Shown: positions 54,516 to 64,000 of the stretch, in pieces
Numbering within the stretch: position 1 is the first letter of the stretch
Layout of the letters: every line of letters begins with the position of its first letter
DNA from: Rhizobium lentis
GTDB lineage: Bacteria; Pseudomonadota; Alphaproteobacteria; Rhizobiales; Rhizobiaceae
Length of the DNA: 64,000 bases
Assembly: GCF_017352135.1 (NCBI RefSeq)
Contig: NZ_CP071454.1
Location: 1,885,001 to 1,949,000 of the forward strand
Direction: 5' to 3'
Notes under the pieces: generated by a model
Databases searched by the model: none
What the model was told of the DNA's origin: nothing
The model's input: the letters and a program-made list of their open reading frames with translations, nothing else
Program-made: the position numbers and the translations under genes

Positions 54516-56654
54516 TTATTCGGCCGCTTCTTCCTTTTTCTTCTCGTTCGCGATCTCCTGGCCGGTGGCCTGGTCGACCACCTTCATCGACAGGCGGACC
54601 TTGCCGCGCTCGTCGAAGCCGAGCAGCTTGACCCAGACCTTGTCGCCTTCCTTGACGACGTCCTGCGTCTTGGCAACACGCTCGGAAGCGAGCTGCGAGA
54701 TGTGGACGAGGCCGTCACGGGCGCCGAAGAAGTTGACGAAGGCGCCGAAGTCGGCGGTCTTGACGACCGTGCCTTCATAGATCTGACCGATTTCAGGCTC
54801 GGCGACAATCGAGTGGATCCACTTGCGGGCGGCTTCGATTTCCTTGCCGGAAGAGGAGGCGATCTTGACGGTGCCGTCGTCCTCGATGTTGATCTTGGCG
54901 CCGGTCTTCTCGACGATTTCGCGAATGACCTTGCCGCCGGAGCCGATGACTTCGCGGATCTTGTCGACCGGAATGTTCATGACTTCGATGCGCGGTGCGA
55001 ACTCGCCGAGCTGGCCGCGGCTTTCGGTGATCGCCTTGGCCATTTCGCCGAGGATGTGGGCGCGACCGCCCTTGGCCTGGCCCAGAGCGACCTTCATGAT
55101 CTCTTCGGTGATGCCGGCGATCTTGATGTCCATCTGCAGCGAGGTGATGCCGTCAGCAGTACCAGCGACCTTGAAGTCCATGTCGCCGAGGTGGTCTTCG
55201 TCACCGAGGATGTCGGAGAGGACGGCGAAGCGGTCGCCTTCCAGGATCAGACCCATGGCGATGCCGGCAACCGGCTTTGCCAGCGGAACGCCGGCATCCA
55301 TCAACGCCAGCGAGGTGCCGCAGACGGTCGCCATCGACGAGGAGCCGTTGGATTCGGTGATTTCGGAAACGACGCGCAGCGTGTAGGGGAACTGCTCCGC
55401 CGTCGGCAGCATCGGATGAATGGCGCGCCATGCGAGTTTGCCGTGGCCGATTTCGCGGCGGCCCGGAGAGCCCATGCGGCCCGTTTCACCGACCGAGTAG
55501 GGCGGGAAGTTGTAGTGCAGCATGAAGTTTTCCTTGTACATGCCCGTCAAGGAATCGACATACTGCTCATCTTCGCCGGTGCCGAGCGTGGCAACGACGA
55601 TCGCCTGGGTTTCACCGCGGGTGAAGAGGGCCGAACCGTGTGTGCGCGGCAGCAGGCCGACTTCGGCAACGATCGGGCGAACCGTCTCGAGGTCGCGGCC
55701 GTCGATGCGGCTCTTGGTGTCGAGAATGTTCCAGCGGACGATCTTGGCCTGCAGGTGCTTGAAGATCGCGCCGACTTCTTCGGCCGTATACTTGGCTTCG
55801 ACGCCTTCCGGCAGGAAGTGGGCCTTCACCTTGGCCTTGACGGCGTCGACGGCGGCGTAGCGGTCTGCCTTCAGGGTGATCTTATAGGCTTCGCGCAGTT
55901 CGGCTTCGAAATGCGTCAGCATCTCGCCTTCGAGCTCGGAATAGTCTTCCGGCTGGAAGTCGCGCGGCTCCTTGGCGGCGACTTCGGCGAGCTTGATGAT
56001 CGCGTCGAGAACCGGTTGGAAGCCCTTGTGGCCGAACATCACGGCGCCGAGCATGACGTCTTCGTTGAGTTCCTTGGCTTCGGATTCGACCATCAGCACG
56101 GCGTCATAGGTGCCGGCGACGACAAGGTCGAGGCTCGATTCATCCATCTCGTCGAGATGCGGGTTGAGAACATACTCGCCGTTGATGTAGCCGACGCGCG
56201 CGCCGCCGACCGGGCCCATGAAGGGAACGCCGGACAGCGTCAGCGCCGCCGAAGTGGCGATCATCGACAGGATATCGGGATTGTTCTCGAGGTCATGCTG
56301 TACGACGGTGACGACGACCTGCGTGTCGTTCTTGTAGCCTTCCGGGAAGAGCGGGCGGATCGGGCGGTCGATCAGGCGGGAAACGAGGGTCTCGTTTTCG
56401 CTCGGACGTCCCTCGCGCTTGAAATAGCCGCCGGGAATCTTGCCGGCGGCGTAGGTCTTTTCCTGGTAGTTGACGGTCAGCGGAAAGAAGTCCTGGCCGG
56501 GCTTCGGCGCCTTAGCCGAGACGACGGTGGCGAGAACGACGGTTTCGCCGTAGGTGGCGAGAACCGCGCCGTCGGCCTGACGGGCGATCTTGCCGGTTTC
56601 GAGCTTCAGCGGGCGGCCGGCCCACTCGATTTCAACGCTGTGTGTATCAAACAT
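54516..56654 (-). CDS. pnp: polyribonucleotide nucleotidyltransferase (PNPase)
   Basis: A 712-aa phosphorolytic 3'-5' exoribonuclease of the RNA degradosome. There are two RNase PH domains (first with [20 protein letters not shown], second with [20 protein letters not shown]), a KH domain ([20 protein letters not shown]) and an S1 domain ([20 protein letters not shown]). The start [11 protein letters not shown] has AAGGACA upstream; a longer frame lacks support. It lies downstream of rpsO as in most bacteria, with hairpins in the intergenic region. Confidence 0.98.
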   Translation of the reverse strand: MFDTHSVEIEWAGRPLKLETGKIARQADGAVLATYGETVVLATVVSAKAPKPGQDFFPLTVNYQEKTYAAGKIPGGYFKREGRPSENETLVSRLIDRPIRPLFPEGYKNDTQVVVTVVQHDLENNPDILSMIATSAALTLSGVPFMGPVGGARVGYINGEYVLNPHLDEMDESSLDLVVAGTYDAVLMVESEAKELNEDVMLGAVMFGHKGFQPVLDAIIKLAEVAAKEPRDFQPEDYSELEGEMLTHFEAELREAYKITLKADRYAAVDAVKAKVKAHFLPEGVEAKYTAEEVGAIFKHLQAKIVRWNILDTKSRIDGRDLETVRPIVAEVGLLPRTHGSALFTRGETQAIVVATLGTGEDEQYVDSLTGMYKENFMLHYNFPPYSVGETGRMGSPGRREIGHGKLAWRAIHPMLPTAEQFPYTLRVVSEITESNGSSSMATVCGTSLALMDAGVPLAKPVAGIAMGLILEGDRFAVLSDILGDEDHLGDMDFKVAGTADGITSLQMDIKIAGITEEIMKVALGQAKGGRAHILGEMAKAITESRGQLGEFAPRIEVMNIPVDKIREVIGSGGKVIREIVEKTGAKINIEDDGTVKIASSSGKEIEAARKWIHSIVAEPEIGQIYEGTVVKTADFGAFVNFFGARDGLVHISQLASERVAKTQDVVKEGDKVWVKLLGFDERGKVRLSMKVVDQATGQEIANEKKKEEAAE

Positions 56655-57002
56655 ATCTTGTCCTTCAATGCGGGAGCACGCGCCATCGCCGATATCAGGC
56701 GCAGCGCACAGTCGACCGCAATCAATGTGACGTATCACGGGCAAGACAACGGGAGGCTTTTCATCAGCAGTTCCTCGAACTGGGCGTTCCTGAGAAACTT
56801 GGGGCCAAAGCCTTAAAAGCTTTGGCCGAAAGCATCCGGCAATCCTGCCCCATGACAGGTCAACGGTTGGTTTGGCAGAACCGGCCCATCCGGGTCTGCC
56901 GGTCGTTCCACCGCTTGAGATAGGGCGCGGGCGGAACTTTTCATCGGGAACGTTGTCCCGAAACAGATCCGGCGGACGCTCGAAAGCGCCCGCCGGACAA
57001 TC
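56655..57002 (-). promoter_or_regulatory. rpsO-pnp intergenic region with two hairpins
   Basis: The first hairpin after rpsO (56968-56997) is TCCGGCGG(A)CGCT with AGCG(C)CCGCCGGA, one mismatch, and has only a weak T run. A second, GGCCAAAGC/GCTTTGGCC at 56803-56827, is a perfect 9-bp stem. In many bacteria this region holds an attenuator and RNase III processing site controlling pnp; the same is plausible here. No gene is seen. Confidence 0.55.
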
Positions 57003-57272
57003 TTAGCGGCGGATACCCAGGCTGTTGATCAGCTTGGAATAGCGGCCTTCATCCTTCTTCTTGAGATAATCAAGAAGCGAGCGGCGGCTCGAAACCATCG
57101 TCAGCAGGCCACGGCGGGAATGGTTATCCTTCTTGTGGTCCTTGAAGTGTTCGGTCAGGTTGTTGATGCGTTCAGTCAGGATCGCGACCTGAACTTCCGG
57201 AGAACCGGTGTCGCCTTCGGCGGTTGCGTATTCCTTGATCAGCGCAGCCTTGCGCTCAGCAGTGATCGACAT
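57003..57272 (-). CDS. rpsO: 30S ribosomal protein S15
   Basis: 89 aa. The family core is [20 protein letters not shown], followed by [20 protein letters not shown] and [20 protein letters not shown]. It binds 16S rRNA early in 30S assembly. The start at MSITAERK has AAAGGAT upstream. Confidence 0.98.
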   Translation of the reverse strand: MSITAERKAALIKEYATAEGDTGSPEVQVAILTERINNLTEHFKDHKKDNHSRRGLLTMVSSRRSLLDYLKKKDEGRYSKLINSLGIRR

Positions 57273-57421
57273 CGGATGATCCTTTCTATGAGAGGAGATT
57301 GAAGTCGCCAAAAGCCGGGATGCCGTCCAGCTTTGGCCGCGAATGCGAGCAGGCGGACCTGACGCTGGCGCTGCCTATAAACCAAATAAGCACCGATGGA
57401 AAGAGGGAGTATTCCCAGCGC

Positions 57422-58270
57422 TCAGCGCCCCGCCATCGCATCCCGGATCATCCTGTTATACCCCGCGGGATCCTGCAGCATGGCGAAATGGCTCGCACTC
57501 TTCAGGATTACGAGCCTGGCGCCGGGAATCTCCTTTGCCATCAACTCCGTGTGGTCGAGCTTGACGGCTTCATCATGATCGCCGATCGCAAGCGTGACCG
57601 GCACCGAGATCTTCGCAAGATCGGCGGCTGTCCAGGCCGGCTGGGTCGCCCACATCTCGGAGATCTGCGTGAAAAAGGCTTGGTATTCGGTCGGCGTCGG
57701 CGAAAGCTTTTTGTACTGGTCGCCGGCGACGTCGATGTAGTGGCTGAAGGTCTTGTTCTCCAAGACGTCGGCCTTGACACCATCGGTCGTGACGTTGGCC
57801 GCCTGGGCGATGACGCGAGTCAGTTTCTCCGGATGGTTCATCGCCATGTCGATGCCGATGATGCCGCCGTCCGACCAACCGACCAGAGTCACCTTGTCGA
57901 TCTTCAGATGGTCGAGAAGAGCGACGTAGTCCGAGGTCATCAGATCGTAACCGAAAGGCTGCGCGCTGCGTGTCGAGCGGCCGTGACCGCGGCTGTCGGC
58001 GACGATAACCAGATGATCCTTTGCAAATTCGGCCACCTGATGACCCCAGACGTCGGCATTCCCAAGACCGCCATGGATGAAGAGAATCGGGTCGCCTTCA
58101 CCATATTCGGCGTAATACATCTTGATGTCGTTCACGTCGGCCATGCCGCTGGTCTTCGGCGCGGGCATCGAAGGAAAGGCCGGAAGCTCGGCCCAGCGTT
58201 CGGCGGCTTGGGCGCCGGCAAGGATCAGGAACAGCGAAAAGAACGTCAGTATTCCGGAAATTCTGCGCAT
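57422..58270 (-). CDS. exported alpha/beta hydrolase
   Basis: A 282-aa protein. A signal peptide (ISGILTFFSLFLILAGAQAA) is followed by an alpha/beta-hydrolase fold: oxyanion segment ILFIHGGLGNADVWG, nucleophile elbow VGWSDGGIIG, acid in LAIGDHDEAV and His in LKSASHFAML. The substrate is unknown; location is periplasmic or secreted. GGGGAAACC precedes the selected ATG. It is inserted between rpsO and truB, which are adjacent in many genomes, so it is an accessory gene in a conserved block. Confidence 0.85.
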   Translation of the reverse strand: MRRISGILTFFSLFLILAGAQAAERWAELPAFPSMPAPKTSGMADVNDIKMYYAEYGEGDPILFIHGGLGNADVWGHQVAEFAKDHLVIVADSRGHGRSTRSAQPFGYDLMTSDYVALLDHLKIDKVTLVGWSDGGIIGIDMAMNHPEKLTRVIAQAANVTTDGVKADVLENKTFSHYIDVAGDQYKKLSPTPTEYQAFFTQISEMWATQPAWTAADLAKISVPVTLAIGDHDEAVKLDHTELMAKEIPGARLVILKSASHFAMLQDPAGYNRMIRDAMAGR

Positions 58271-58348
58271 GGTTTCCCCTCGGGCCGCCATGGCCCAAGG
58301 GGAAACATATCGGATCGCTGCCGGCTGACAATCGCTATCGTTGTAAGA

Positions 58349-59281
58349 TCAGCCAAAAACGCGCTTTGGGCGAAATTCGCCCTGGCCGATCTCGCCGATC
58401 GCGATCAGCTTGCCGCGGGCCGTCGCATAGGCTTCGCTTTCGGCGACCGGCGCATCGCGGCCGCGCACCAGGATCGGATTGCCCATTTTTAGCCGGTGCG
58501 CCTGGTCGTCGTTGATGACGAGATGGGGCAGGGCGGAAAGCGCTTCGCAAGTATCGATCAGCAGCGCATCGAGGGCGGCAAGCCGCTCGTCCATGTCTTC
58601 GATCGCTTCCAGCGCCACGAGGTTAGCGAGCGGCACCATGGCCTCTTCCGAAAAGGGTGCCACAAACGTGCGTCGCAGTCCGGAAACGTGGCCGTAGCAG
58701 CCGAGCTCGCGGCCGAAATCGCGGGCCAGCGCGCGCACGTAAGTGCCCTTGCCGCATTCCACTTCGAAATGCGCGGTGTTTGCGTCAGGGCAGGCGAGCA
58801 GGGTCAGCCGGAAGATTTCGACCTCGCGCGAGGGGATCTCGACGGCTTCGCCGTCACGCGCCAGATCATAGGCGCGTTCGCCCGATATCTTGATCGCGGA
58901 AAACTGCGGCGGCACCTGATGGATGGTGCCGATATAACGGTGCAGGATATCGCGGATCTGCTGTTCGCTGGGACGTTTGTCCGAGCTTAGCGTGACCTCG
59001 CCCTCGAGATCATCGGTGGCGCGCTCCTCGCCCCAGCTGACCGTGAACTCATAAATCTTGCGGCCGTCCATCACATAGGGAACCGTCTTCGTCGCGTCGC
59101 CGAGCGCGATCGGCAGCATGCCGGAGGCGAGCGGATCGAGCGTGCCGGCATGGCCGGCCTTTTGCGCCTTATAGAGCCACTTGATCTTGGAAACGGCTTC
59201 CGTCGAGCCGAAATCCATCGGCTTGTCGAGGATCAGCCAGCCGGAAATCGGCCGGCCCTTGGGTTTGCGTGGTTTGGACAT
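58349..59281 (-). CDS. truB: tRNA pseudouridine-55 synthase
   Basis: A 310-aa enzyme making pseudouridine 55 in the tRNA T-loop. Catalytic Asp49 lies in [19 protein letters not shown]. The N terminus [20 protein letters not shown] and later [20 protein letters not shown] are family blocks. It lies 12 bp downstream of rbfA on the same strand; both belong to the infB-rbfA-truB group. Confidence 0.96.
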   Translation of the reverse strand: MSKPRKPKGRPISGWLILDKPMDFGSTEAVSKIKWLYKAQKAGHAGTLDPLASGMLPIALGDATKTVPYVMDGRKIYEFTVSWGEERATDDLEGEVTLSSDKRPSEQQIRDILHRYIGTIHQVPPQFSAIKISGERAYDLARDGEAVEIPSREVEIFRLTLLACPDANTAHFEVECGKGTYVRALARDFGRELGCYGHVSGLRRTFVAPFSEEAMVPLANLVALEAIEDMDERLAALDALLIDTCEALSALPHLVINDDQAHRLKMGNPILVRGRDAPVAESEAYATARGKLIAIGEIGQGEFRPKRVFG

Positions 59282-59293
59282 CAGTCTCTTCTG

Positions 59294-59698
59294 TTATCTC
59301 TCGTCATCATCGCCGTCGAGGTCGCGTTGGACCTCGGGCGAACGCAGCAACTCGTCGATCTTCTTGTAATTGTCGAAGCTGGTGTCGTCGCGGAAACGCA
59401 CCTCCGGCATGTATTTCATCTGCCGAAGCTGCGGGCCGAGTCGGCCGCGAATGAACTTGGCATGGCGGTTCAACGCCTCGATGACGACGCTGTGGTCGGA
59501 AACGCCGAGCGGCGTCACATAAGCCGTGGCGATCTTGAGGTCCGGCGACATGCGCACTTCCGAGATCGAGATCACGGTCGCTTCGATGACGTCGTCACGC
59601 ACTTCGCCGCGCTGCAAGACCTGGGTGATCGCGGCGCGGACCTGTTCGCCAACGCGCAGCATGCGCTGCGAAGGCGCGGAAGAAGTTGGTCTGGTCAT
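59294..59698 (-). CDS. rbfA: ribosome-binding factor A
   Basis: A 134-aa KH-like 16S maturation factor needed for cold-adapted 30S assembly. [20 protein letters not shown] starts the core, then [20 protein letters not shown] and [20 protein letters not shown]. The acidic C-terminal tail [10 protein letters not shown] is normal. It is separated from infB by a strong terminator, so it may have its own promoter in the 150-bp gap. Confidence 0.96.
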   Translation of the reverse strand: MTRPTSSAPSQRMLRVGEQVRAAITQVLQRGEVRDDVIEATVISISEVRMSPDLKIATAYVTPLGVSDHSVVIEALNRHAKFIRGRLGPQLRQMKYMPEVRFRDDTSFDNYKKIDELLRSPEVQRDLDGDDDER

Positions 59699-59792
59699 TG
59701 TTATCTCTATTTGCCGATGCGGCTGGGAATCGAACCCGTCAAAGGAGAGCGTCCATGACTCTTTTGGCCGAAAAGGTCAAGCCGGCAGGTAG

Positions 59793-59824
59793 AAAAGCCA
59801 TCCGCCGGGTGGCGGATGGCTTTT
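59793..59824 (-). terminator. terminator between infB and rbfA
   Basis: A 14-bp perfect stem AAAAGCCATCCGCC / GGCGGATGGCTTTT with a GGGT loop. The outer A/T pairs act as the T run for the minus-strand transcript. Confidence 0.85.
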
Positions 59825-59848
59825 GCAAAGCTGCTGTGACGCCGGGGA

Positions 59849-62602
59849 TTAAAGCGTGCGCGTGATATGTTCGACGCGGAAGCACTCGATGACGTCGCCG
59901 ACACGCATGTCCTCGTAGTTTTCGAAGGCCATGCCGCATTCCTGGCCCATCGGCACTTCGGCAACTTCGTCCTTGAAGCGCTTGAGGGTCTTGAGCTTGC
60001 CTTCGTGAACGACAACGTCGTTGCGGATGAGGCGGACGCCCGCTCCACGCTCGACCTTGCCTTCGACGACGCGGCAGCCTGCGACCTTGCCGACCTTGGT
60101 GATGTTGAACACCTCCAGGATCTCGGCGTTGCCGATGAAGGTTTCGCGCCGTTCCGGGGAGAGCAGGCCCGACATCGCCGCCTTCACGTCATCCACGAGA
60201 TCGTAGATGATGTTGTAGTAGCGGATTTCGAGGCCTTGGCGCTCGGCGAACTGGCGTGCCTGCGCATTGGCGCGAACGTTGAAGCCGATGATGGCCGCGT
60301 TCGAGGCTTCCGCGAGCGAAATATCCGTCTCGGTGATGCCGCCGGCGCCCGAATGGACGATGCGGGCGCGGACCTCGTCGGTTCCGAGCTTCTCCAGCGC
60401 GCCGGCAATCGCTTCGATCGAGCCCTGCACGTCGCCCTTGATGACGAGCGGGAACTCCTTGATGCCGGTGCTCTGCATCTGCGTCATCATCTGTTCCAGC
60501 GAACCGCGCTGTCCCGACTGGCGGGCAGCCGCCTTGTCGCGGGCAAGACGCTGACGGTATTCCGAGATTTCGCGGGCGCGGCTCTCGCTTTCGACGACGG
60601 CGAACCTGTCGCCCGCCTGCGGCGTACCGGAAAGACCGAGCACCTCGACAGGCATGGCCGGCGGCGCTTCCTTCATATGCTCGCCCTTGTCGTTGACAAG
60701 GGCGCGCACACGACCCCAGACGTCGCCTGCGACGATGATCTGGCCCGGCTTCAACGTACCGTTCTGAACGAGAACGGTGGCAACCGCACCGCGGCCGCGG
60801 TCGAGCTGGGCTTCGATGACGGTACCTTCAGCGGTGCGGTTCGGATTGGCCTTGAGGTCAAGGATTTCCGCTTGCAGCAGAACGGCTTCGAGCAGCTTGT
60901 CGAGATTCTTGCCTGTCTTGGCCGAGACTTCGACGTCAAGCGTTTCACCACCCATCGATTCCACGAAGACTTCGTGCTGCAGAAGCTGGTTGCGCACCTT
61001 CTGCGGGTCGGCTTCGTGCTTGTCGATCTTGTTAATCGCCACGATGATCGGAACACCGGCCGCCTTGGCGTGATTGATCGATTCGATCGTCTGCGGCATG
61101 ACGCTGTCGTCAGCAGCCACGACGAGGATCGCGATGTCGGTCGCCTGCGCACCGCGGGCACGCATCGCCGTGAAGGCGGCGTGGCCGGGGGTGTCGATGA
61201 AGGTGATCTTCTGACCGTTCTGCTCCACCTGGTAGGCGCCGATATGCTGCGTGATGCCGCCGGCTTCGCCCGCAACCACGTTGGCGTGGCGGATAGCGTC
61301 GAGCAGCGAGGTCTTGCCGTGGTCGACGTGGCCCATGATCGTGACGACAGGCGGACGCGAAACGCGGTCGCCTTCGTCGTCGGCAACGTTGAAGATGCCG
61401 AGTTCGACGTCGGATTCAGAGACGCGCTTGACCGTATGACCGAATTCGCCGGCGATGAGTTCGGCGAGGTCGGCGTCGATGACGTCGCCCGGCTTCATCA
61501 TCTGGCCTTCCTTCATCAGGTACTTGATGACGTCGACGGCGCGTTCGGACATGCGTTGCGACAGTTCCTGAATGGTGATGGTCTCGGGCAGGACGACCTC
61601 GCGGGAGATCTTCTCGCGCGTTTCCTGCATCTGGCTGCGGCGGAATTTCTCCTGCCGGCGACGCATCGCCGAAAGCGAACGGCTGCGGCCGGCATCCTCG
61701 CCGTCCACGTCGGCAGTGGTGATCGTCAGCTTGCCGCGACGGCGGTCTTCATCCGATTTCGGACGTGTGGTGACCGGCTTTGCCGGTTCCGGGCGAACGA
61801 CGCGGCCACGGGCCGGACCGCCGCGCGCAGCACCCCGATCGTCGTCGTCGTCATCGCGACGGCCACGGATACCGGCAGGTGCGACGGCACCAGGAGCCGG
61901 ACGGGCAGCAGCGGGTGCTGCCGCATCGGGCCGGCGGGCGGCTGGAGCCGACGATGCCGGCCGCGGAGTGTTGGGGCGTGCTTCAGCCGCTGCGGCAGCC
62001 GGTGCCGCCGCAGCGGCTGCCGGTTCGGCAGCGGCAGTAGCAGCGGCTTCCGCCTGCCTGGCGGCCTCTTCGGCGGCCCGGCGGGCGGCTTCTTCCGCCT
62101 CGGCTGCCTTGCGGATCGCCTCTTCGGCGGCCCGGCGCTTTTCTTCCTCGGCGCGGCGGATCGCATCCTGGGCGTCACGCGCCTGGGATTCGGCGAGCGC
62201 GCGGCGGCGGGCGTCCATCTCTTCCGGTGACAGATGGTTCAGCACCACCGGGCGCGGACGATCGTTCGAGCGCGGCGGCTGGTAGGACTGCTGCGGACGC
62301 TGATTGGACTGGCTGCCGCCAGGCTGATGAACCCGCGGTGCGGGCGTCGGCTGCTGCGGGCGTGCCTGCGCAGGCGCGGGCGCCGGTTCGGCAGCACGCA
62401 CCGGGGCGGCGGCAGCAGGCGTAATTGGCTTTTCGTCTTCCGGGCGCATCGGGCGCCGCTTGCGGGTCTCGACCACGACCGCCTTGGTGCGACCGCGACC
62501 CATATCCTGGCGAACGGTGCCCTGGCTCATCCCCGATGGTTTCAGGGTAAGCGTCTTCTTGCCCGTTACGCTGAGTGTCTTGTCGTCATTACTATCGGTC
62601 AT
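59849..62602 (-). CDS. infB: translation initiation factor IF-2
   Basis: A 917-aa GTPase bringing initiator tRNA to the 30S subunit. A long Ala/Pro/Arg-rich, probably disordered N-terminal part (about residues 45-310) is followed by the GTPase with [30 protein letters not shown] and [12 protein letters not shown], then domains II-IV (for example [18 protein letters not shown]). Length is typical for alphaproteobacteria. It follows the ylxR-like gene by about 100 bp. Confidence 0.98.
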   Translation of the reverse strand: MTDSNDDKTLSVTGKKTLTLKPSGMSQGTVRQDMGRGRTKAVVVETRKRRPMRPEDEKPITPAAAAPVRAAEPAPAPAQARPQQPTPAPRVHQPGGSQSNQRPQQSYQPPRSNDRPRPVVLNHLSPEEMDARRRALAESQARDAQDAIRRAEEEKRRAAEEAIRKAAEAEEAARRAAEEAARQAEAAATAAAEPAAAAAAPAAAAAEARPNTPRPASSAPAARRPDAAAPAAARPAPGAVAPAGIRGRRDDDDDDRGAARGGPARGRVVRPEPAKPVTTRPKSDEDRRRGKLTITTADVDGEDAGRSRSLSAMRRRQEKFRRSQMQETREKISREVVLPETITIQELSQRMSERAVDVIKYLMKEGQMMKPGDVIDADLAELIAGEFGHTVKRVSESDVELGIFNVADDEGDRVSRPPVVTIMGHVDHGKTSLLDAIRHANVVAGEAGGITQHIGAYQVEQNGQKITFIDTPGHAAFTAMRARGAQATDIAILVVAADDSVMPQTIESINHAKAAGVPIIVAINKIDKHEADPQKVRNQLLQHEVFVESMGGETLDVEVSAKTGKNLDKLLEAVLLQAEILDLKANPNRTAEGTVIEAQLDRGRGAVATVLVQNGTLKPGQIIVAGDVWGRVRALVNDKGEHMKEAPPAMPVEVLGLSGTPQAGDRFAVVESESRAREISEYRQRLARDKAAARQSGQRGSLEQMMTQMQSTGIKEFPLVIKGDVQGSIEAIAGALEKLGTDEVRARIVHSGAGGITETDISLAEASNAAIIGFNVRANAQARQFAERQGLEIRYYNIIYDLVDDVKAAMSGLLSPERRETFIGNAEILEVFNITKVGKVAGCRVVEGKVERGAGVRLIRNDVVVHEGKLKTLKRFKDEVAEVPMGQECGMAFENYEDMRVGDVIECFRVEHITRTL

Positions 62603-62704
62603 TCGTTCCCGTTCCTTCGGACAGGGAGCGATGACTAGATCAGACCCTGTCGTTCAAATACTGTCGATCAATGAGAATGGGACCGGCCGATGCCGGTGAC
62701 CGTC

Positions 62705-63397
62705 TCATTGCTTTTGCCGGCCAGCGCCGCCCGCTGCCCGGGACTGACCGCCAATACGGTACTGTTCGAGCATCTTTGCGCGCTTCACTACACCCTCACC
62801 CGCCTGCCCTGCAAGCACTGCGGCATGGATAAAAGCATTCTGGCCCATCAGGCCTTCCATTTCGCTCTCCGAGAAGAGACGGAAGGAAGGTATCTCCTCC
62901 TCGGTCTCCATTCCGAGGTGCCAGGCCTTGCGGGCCTGGTCGATTTTCCGGACGCCATCGTCCGCTGCTTCAGTCGCGTGGAACACCGCAAGGGCTGCTC
63001 CACTTCTCACCGCGGCATCCACTTTCGAGGAGCCGCTGATGAACTGGCCGGCTTTGCGCGCCATGTTCATCATCTGCATCAGTTGCGCCGCCAGCAGCCG
63101 GTCGACGCTGGCGCCGAGATCGTCCGCCGCCTTCACATCCGCTTTCAGCGCGCGGGCGAAGAGCTTCTTCGCCACCGCCTTGTCGACCAGCGACCGGTCG
63201 GCTTTCACCCAGCATCCGCGTCCCGGAAGCTCGCGCTTCAGGTCGGCGACGACGGTTCCGTCGGGAGCCGCGACGAAGCGGATCAGCTCATCCGGCGATC
63301 CGCTTTCACGCGTCACGATGCACATGCGTCCGTTCACGTCATAACCTGCAAGATCGTCGTCCTCAGGGAGAGCGTCCGGCTCATGCGCGGTCATCAT
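62705..63397 (-). CDS. YlxR-type RNA-binding protein with L7Ae-like domain
   Basis: A 230-aa protein of the nusA-infB operon. The N-terminal YlxR (DUF448) domain carries RMCIVTRESGSPDELIRFVA and ELPGRGCWVKADRSLVDKAV. From about residue 95 an L7Ae/YlxQ-like part follows (LMQMMNMARKAGQFISGSSK, GAALAVFHATEAADDGVRKI), a fusion usual in alphaproteobacteria. It probably binds nucleic acid and modulates transcription or translation. ATG overlaps the nusA stop and has AGGAAGC upstream. Confidence 0.92.
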   Translation of the reverse strand: MMTAHEPDALPEDDDLAGYDVNGRMCIVTRESGSPDELIRFVAAPDGTVVADLKRELPGRGCWVKADRSLVDKAVAKKLFARALKADVKAADDLGASVDRLLAAQLMQMMNMARKAGQFISGSSKVDAAVRSGAALAVFHATEAADDGVRKIDQARKAWHLGMETEEEIPSFRLFSESEMEGLMGQNAFIHAAVLAGQAGEGVVKRAKMLEQYRIGGQSRAAGGAGRQKQ

Positions 63398-64000
63398 GCT
63401 TCCTGTTCGGCTTCGGTGACCTCTTCTTCGGTCCCCTTCGCCAGGTCCTCTTCCGTGATCCAGCCGGCCGCGAGGCGGGCCTGGACGATCATCTGTTCGG
63501 CCTCGACGCGCGAGACGTCGAACTTCGAGAACAGGCCCTCGAACTTCTTCGTTTCGCCGTTCTTGCGCTCCGTCCAGCCGACGAGATCATCGGCGGCGCA
63601 GCCTGCGAAGTCTTCGATCGTCTTGATGCCGTCTTCGCCGAGCGCCACCATCATCTGGGCGGTCATGCCGTCGATACCGCGCAGCTCGTCCTCGACGCCG
63701 AGCGCCTTGCGCTTCTCGTCCATCTCGGCTTCGAGACGCTCGAGGAATTCGCGGGCGCGCTGCTGGATTTCCTGCGCCGTCTCCTCGTCGAAACCGTCGA
63801 TCGAGGAGATTTCGTCGAGATCGACATAGGCCAGTTCCTCGACGGCGGCAAAACCTTCCGACGCCAGAACCTGACCAACCATCTCGTCGACGTCGAGCGA
63901 ATCCATGAACAGGTTGGTGCGCTCGTTGAATTCCTTCTGACGGCGCTCGGATTCTTCGGCTTCCGTCATGATGTCGATGTCCCAGCCGGTCAGCTGCGAG
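63394..64000 (-). CDS. nusA: transcription elongation/termination factor NusA, C-terminal part
   Basis: The N-terminal and KH parts lie beyond the window edge. The visible 201 residues start SQLTGWDIDIMTEAEESERR and cover the acidic linker and two C-terminal helix-hairpin-helix-like repeats (LASEGFAAVEELAYVDLDEI and MVALGEDGIKTIEDFAGCAA), which contact RNA polymerase or antiterminators. The stop overlaps the start of the ylxR-like gene, confirming the operon nusA-ylxR-infB. Confidence 0.96.
   Translation of the reverse strand, partial: SQLTGWDIDIMTEAEESERRQKEFNERTNLFMDSLDVDEMVGQVLASEGFAAVEELAYVDLDEISSIDGFDEETAQEIQQRAREFLERLEAEMDEKRKALGVEDELRGIDGMTAQMMVALGEDGIKTIEDFAGCAADDLVGWTERKNGETKKFEGLFSKFDVSRVEAEQMIVQARLAAGWITEEDLAKGTEEEVTEAEQEA

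Noticed and set aside
54702..56816. A 704-codon open frame on the plus strand
   Set aside because: It is antisense to pnp and has no recognisable domain.
59725..59737. A tRNA T-arm-like string (GGGTTCGATTCCC on the minus strand) just upstream of rbfA
   Set aside because: Only three stem pairs form around the loop and no acceptor, anticodon or D-arm can be drawn around it. It is probably coincidence or a very old remnant.
59867..62230. A 787-codon open frame on the plus strand
   Set aside because: It is the shadow of infB; its composition is only the complement of the IF-2 codons.

Overview
The window is chromosomal DNA of an alphaproteobacterium of the order Rhizobiales, most likely a Rhizobium of the leguminosarum/etli group. 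Pointers are the rRNA operon ending in tRNA-fMet, an Irr-type Fur regulator without a visible heme motif, the fabA-fabB-fabI cluster, the nusA-ylxR-infB-rbfA-truB-rpsO-pnp order, many sugar-oxidation (Gfo/Idh) and ABC sugar-uptake genes, and short palindromic intergenic elements of the rhizobial kind. Assignments rest on recognised motifs and gene order; no database search was run.

Layout. 1-1.7 kb: end of an rRNA operon (23S 3' part, 5S, tRNA-fMet) and a broken second tRNA-fMet copy split by a palindrome. 1.7-5.2 kb: a large Upf1-type SF1 helicase. 5.7-12.7 kb: a surface-polysaccharide locus (LuxR-type regulator; UDP-xylose synthase, 4-epimerase, membrane GT2 synthase, DUF995-like protein, GH26-like hydrolase) that resembles the arabinose-containing polysaccharide (uxs1-uxe-aps) operon of Sinorhizobium meliloti. 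12.7-35.7 kb: a large accessory carbohydrate region with a LacI-controlled part (orphan solute-binding protein, DUF2264 protein, 2-hydroxyacid dehydrogenase) and a part centred on a TetR regulator (ABC importer, three Gfo/Idh dehydrogenases, a TIM-barrel isomerase, a DUF993 protein, and a distant uxaC-uxuB uronate operon). Three promoters in this part share one operator-promoter layout, which ties them into one inferred regulon. uxuB is frameshifted by a perfect 31-bp tandem duplication.

35.8-46 kb: a 222-bp inverted-repeat element abutting the slyX start codon, a GABA catabolic pair (gabT, gabD) with a divergent MerR-XRE-cupin regulator, an RNase D-like exonuclease, a low-complexity hypothetical protein, then rpsA and cmk. 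aroA, expected next to cmk, is not there. 46-50 kb: tRNA-Ala(GGC) followed directly by a strongly structured RNA-like segment and a small GIY-YIG protein, then small membrane or envelope proteins. 50-64 kb: irr, the unsaturated fatty-acid genes fabA-fabB-fabI, an rRNA methyltransferase, and the conserved transcription/translation block pnp, rpsO, truB, rbfA, infB, ylxR and the 3' part of nusA.

The least ordinary parts are the tRNA-linked structured RNA/GIY-YIG module, the TetR-type uronate/sugar regulon with its broken uxuB, the split tRNA-fMet copy and the element-slyX junction.
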